17,590 nucleotides of DNA. Source: Hyphomicrobiales bacterium. GTDB lineage: Bacteria > Pseudomonadota > Alphaproteobacteria > Rhizobiales > Aestuariivirgaceae. Shown here piece after piece: positions 16,072-17,590 of this stretch; within the stretch, counting starts at the first letter, position 1, and each line of letters opens with the position of its first letter. The notes beneath the pieces were generated by a model, which did no database searches, was not told where the DNA came from, and saw only the letters and a program-made list of their open reading frames with translations. The stretch is from NCBI GenBank assembly GCA_012032065.1, contig JAAURV010000028.1:1-17590 (forward strand). Direction: 5' to 3'. The position numbers and the translations under genes were made by a program.

Positions 16072-17112
16072 ATGGCGCAGAATTCCCCCTATTCAATCGG
16101 CATCGATACCGGCGGCACCTACACCGATGCCGTCGTGCTCGACCGCGCGGCGCATCGCGTCGTGTCCTCGGCCAAGGCGCTGACCACGAAGGGCGATCTC
16201 TCAATCGGCGTGGCGGAAGCGATGGAAGCAGCACTCGCCAGAGCGGGCGGGAAGGGCAGCGAGATCGGCCTCATATCCGTATCGACGACGCTCGCGACCA
16301 ATGCGGTTGTCGAAGGCCATGGCAGTGCCGCTGCCGCCGTGTTGATCGGTTTCGATCCGTCGATGGCGGATCGTGCGGGGCTGGCCAAGTCCTTTCCCGG
16401 AATGCCGGTGATGCGGATTGCGGGCGGGCACAATCACGCTGGCGAGGAAGAGGAGCCGCTCGATGAAGTGGCTTTGGCAGGGCAAATCGCAGCTTGCGGG
16501 CCAGCGGCGACGGCATTCGCAGTGGCCGGCGCATTCGCCGTCCGCAATCCGGCACATGAGCATCGGGCCAGAGACCTTATCGTGCGGCTCACCGGCAAGC
16601 CCGTCACAGTCTCCACCGAGCTTTCTTCCGCGCTCGATGCGCCGCGCCGCGCGCTGACATCGGTTTTGAATGCAAGACTTGTCTCGCGCATTTCGCAACT
16701 CGTCGGCTCCGTCCGCCGCGCGATGGGCCGGTTGGCTATTTCATGTCCGTTGATGATCGTGAAGGGCGATGGCTCGCTCGCGATTGCCGAAGCCGCGCGC
16801 GGCATCCCATTGAAACGGTTTTATCCGGGCCAGCGGCAAGCCTTGTTGGCGCACAATGGCTCTCCGGGCTCGACCATTTCGTCATGTCGGATATCGGTGG
16901 CACGACGACTGACGTCGGGCTCTTGCTCGGCGGCAGGCCGCTCGTAGCGGAGCAGGGGCTGAGATCGCCGGCTGGCGCACCATGGTGCGCGCCGTCGATG
17001 TCAAAACCGAAGGTCTCGGCGGCGACAGCGAAATCCGCGTTGGTTTGAATGGCGAACTCATCGTCGGCCCCGAGCGCGCCGTGGCGCTGTCGCTGCTCGC
17101 CGCGCGCTATCC
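16072..17112 (+). pseudogene. Hydantoinase/oxoprolinase family protein, N-terminal part, two frameshifts, C-terminus lost
   Basis: The start ATG 16072 gives the first ATP-binding block SIGIDTGGTYTDAVVLDR and then LISVSTTLATNAVVEGHGSA, typical of the HyuA-like ATP-dependent hydrolases. Two missing bases break it: near 16800 (restoring ARRHPIETVLSGPAASLVGA) and in the G4 at 16955-16958 (restoring VAEQGAEIAGWRTMVRAVDV). Between them is MSDIGGTTTDVGLLLGG, the second hallmark. The last family-consistent residues are GPERAVALSLLAARYP. At about 17105-17115 the same frame runs into an NB-ARC sequence, so only about half of the usual 650-700 residues is present. The enzymes cleave cyclic amides such as hydantoins or 5-oxoproline with ATP; the substrate is unknown. 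It starts 44 bases after the lipoprotein gene, but a functional link is doubtful. Confidence 0.78.
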
Positions 17113-17415
17113 CGACGCGCAGTTCTACCTCGATCTGCGCGGCGTCAGCCCGAAACCGGTCTCCACGGCCGAAGCGATGGCGCACGTCATCCGCGCTTAT
17201 CATCCGACATCGAAGCTGCCCGAATCGGAACAGGATTTGAGCGCGATTTACATTTCGCTACTCTACGGCAAACGCGCGCTGCTCGTGATGGACAATGCGA
17301 AAGACCGCCGACAGGTCGAGCCTCTCATACCGCCCGCGGGCTGCGTGTTGATAGTCACCTCTCGCCAGCATTTCACTTTGCCGGGGATTTATGACCGCGA
17401 CCTCGACGCGCTGCC
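17106..17415 (+). pseudogene. NB-ARC ATPase fragment fused in frame to the hydantoinase
   Basis: The open frame crossing 17106 reads RYPDAQFYLDLRGVSPKPVS, then AEAMAHVIRAYHPTSKLPES, then KRALLVMDNAKDRRQVEPLI and CVLIVTSRQHFTLPG. This is the middle of an NB-ARC (STAND) ATPase of the TPR-associated kind found in alphaproteobacteria: MDNA is the Walker B region and TSR the sensor. The P-loop, which should lie just before RYPDAQ, is absent because hydantoinase sequence is there instead. The similarity fades after DRDLDALP at about 17415. Such proteins act as signalling switches, but this piece of about 100 residues cannot work alone. It is either a recombination scar or an assembly chimera. Confidence 0.7.
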
Positions 17416-17590
17416 GAATCGGAATCACCTTCGTGTAGCGCCGCGCGCGCGCGTAGCCGCTGATCAACACGCGCCGGTGCGCACCGATTCCTTCAAGTGT
17501 TTGTGCACCGCCTGCCGCGTCACCTGGCGCCTCACGCACGATGTCCGCGCTGCTGAACGGCTTGCCCGACTCGATGAATCGCTCGACCAC
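17416..17590 (-). CDS. Winged-helix DNA-binding protein, partial, with two indels
   Basis: Reading in from the right edge on the minus strand: VVERFIESGKPFSSADIVRE, then, one frame over, QVTRQAVHKHLKESVRTGA, then, back in the first frame, LISGYARARRYTKV. Together these make a coherent winged-helix domain (helix, recognition helix TRQAVHKHLK, wing GYARARRY). An extra base near 17530 and a missing one near 17480 are needed. The start lies at or beyond the window edge, and the rest of the gene after RYTKV is replaced by antisense of the NB-ARC fragment, so it is cut at both ends. Similar domains open HTH-ATPase regulators, but the full domain structure cannot be seen. The literal minus-strand frame continues to 17258 without meaning. 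Confidence 0.45.

Noticed and set aside
1..17590. CRISPR array, insertion sequence or prophage
   Set aside because: No regular direct repeats with spacers, no transposase or integrase motifs and no phage structural genes were seen on either strand.

Overview
The window looks like Hyphomicrobiales-type (Rhizobiales) alphaproteobacterial DNA. It is GC-rich, its gene families are typical of that group (2OG-Fe(II) oxygenase of the TIGR02466 type, beta-carbonic anhydrase, Amn, a ribose-type ABC operon, a NodC/hyaluronan-synthase-like GT2), and it carries a pair of the REP-like palindromes common between genes in Bradyrhizobium-like genomes. This placement is from recognition, not from a search.

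Layout. 1-266: tail of a membrane protein (+). 301-415: inverted pair of REP-like elements. 440-1053: 2OG-Fe(II) oxygenase (-). 1054-1371: long intergenic region with strong hairpins, a possible structured RNA. 1372-2006: beta-carbonic anhydrase (+), convergent and overlapping with an uncharacterised ATP-grasp-like gene (1990-2913, -). 2958-3664: secreted SIMPL/DUF541 protein (-). 3725-5175: AMP nucleosidase (-). 5230-5305: tRNA with anticodon CAT (+). 5309-6613: CNNM/CorC-type membrane protein with a CBS pair (-). 6792-10367: sugar ABC transporter operon (binding protein, double ATPase, permease; +) with a perfect 18-bp palindrome upstream. 10369-11750: nucleotide-sugar dehydrogenase (-), divergent from a three-gene polysaccharide block (11959-16027, +): processive GT2 synthase, membrane-fusion protein, and TolC-like outer-membrane lipoprotein. 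16072 to the end: hydantoinase/oxoprolinase start, an NB-ARC fragment joined to it in frame, and a winged-helix gene start on the minus strand.

The most interesting unit is 10369-16027. The dehydrogenase would supply a UDP-uronic or UDP-aminouronic acid, the GT2 would polymerise and translocate the chain, and the last two proteins look like the periplasmic and outer-membrane parts of a type-I-style export channel. The membrane-fusion protein appears to begin with a degenerate receiver (REC-like) domain where the alginate protein Alg44 has a c-di-GMP-binding PilZ domain. I do not recognise this arrangement as a characterised system.

A strong caution applies throughout: about ten single-base indels, mostly in short homopolymers, break otherwise well-conserved genes, and the last 500 bases join pieces of unrelated genes. 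This pattern fits an unpolished long-read or metagenomic contig better than gene decay. Broken genes are therefore described by the product restored by a one-base correction, and the position of each lesion is given.
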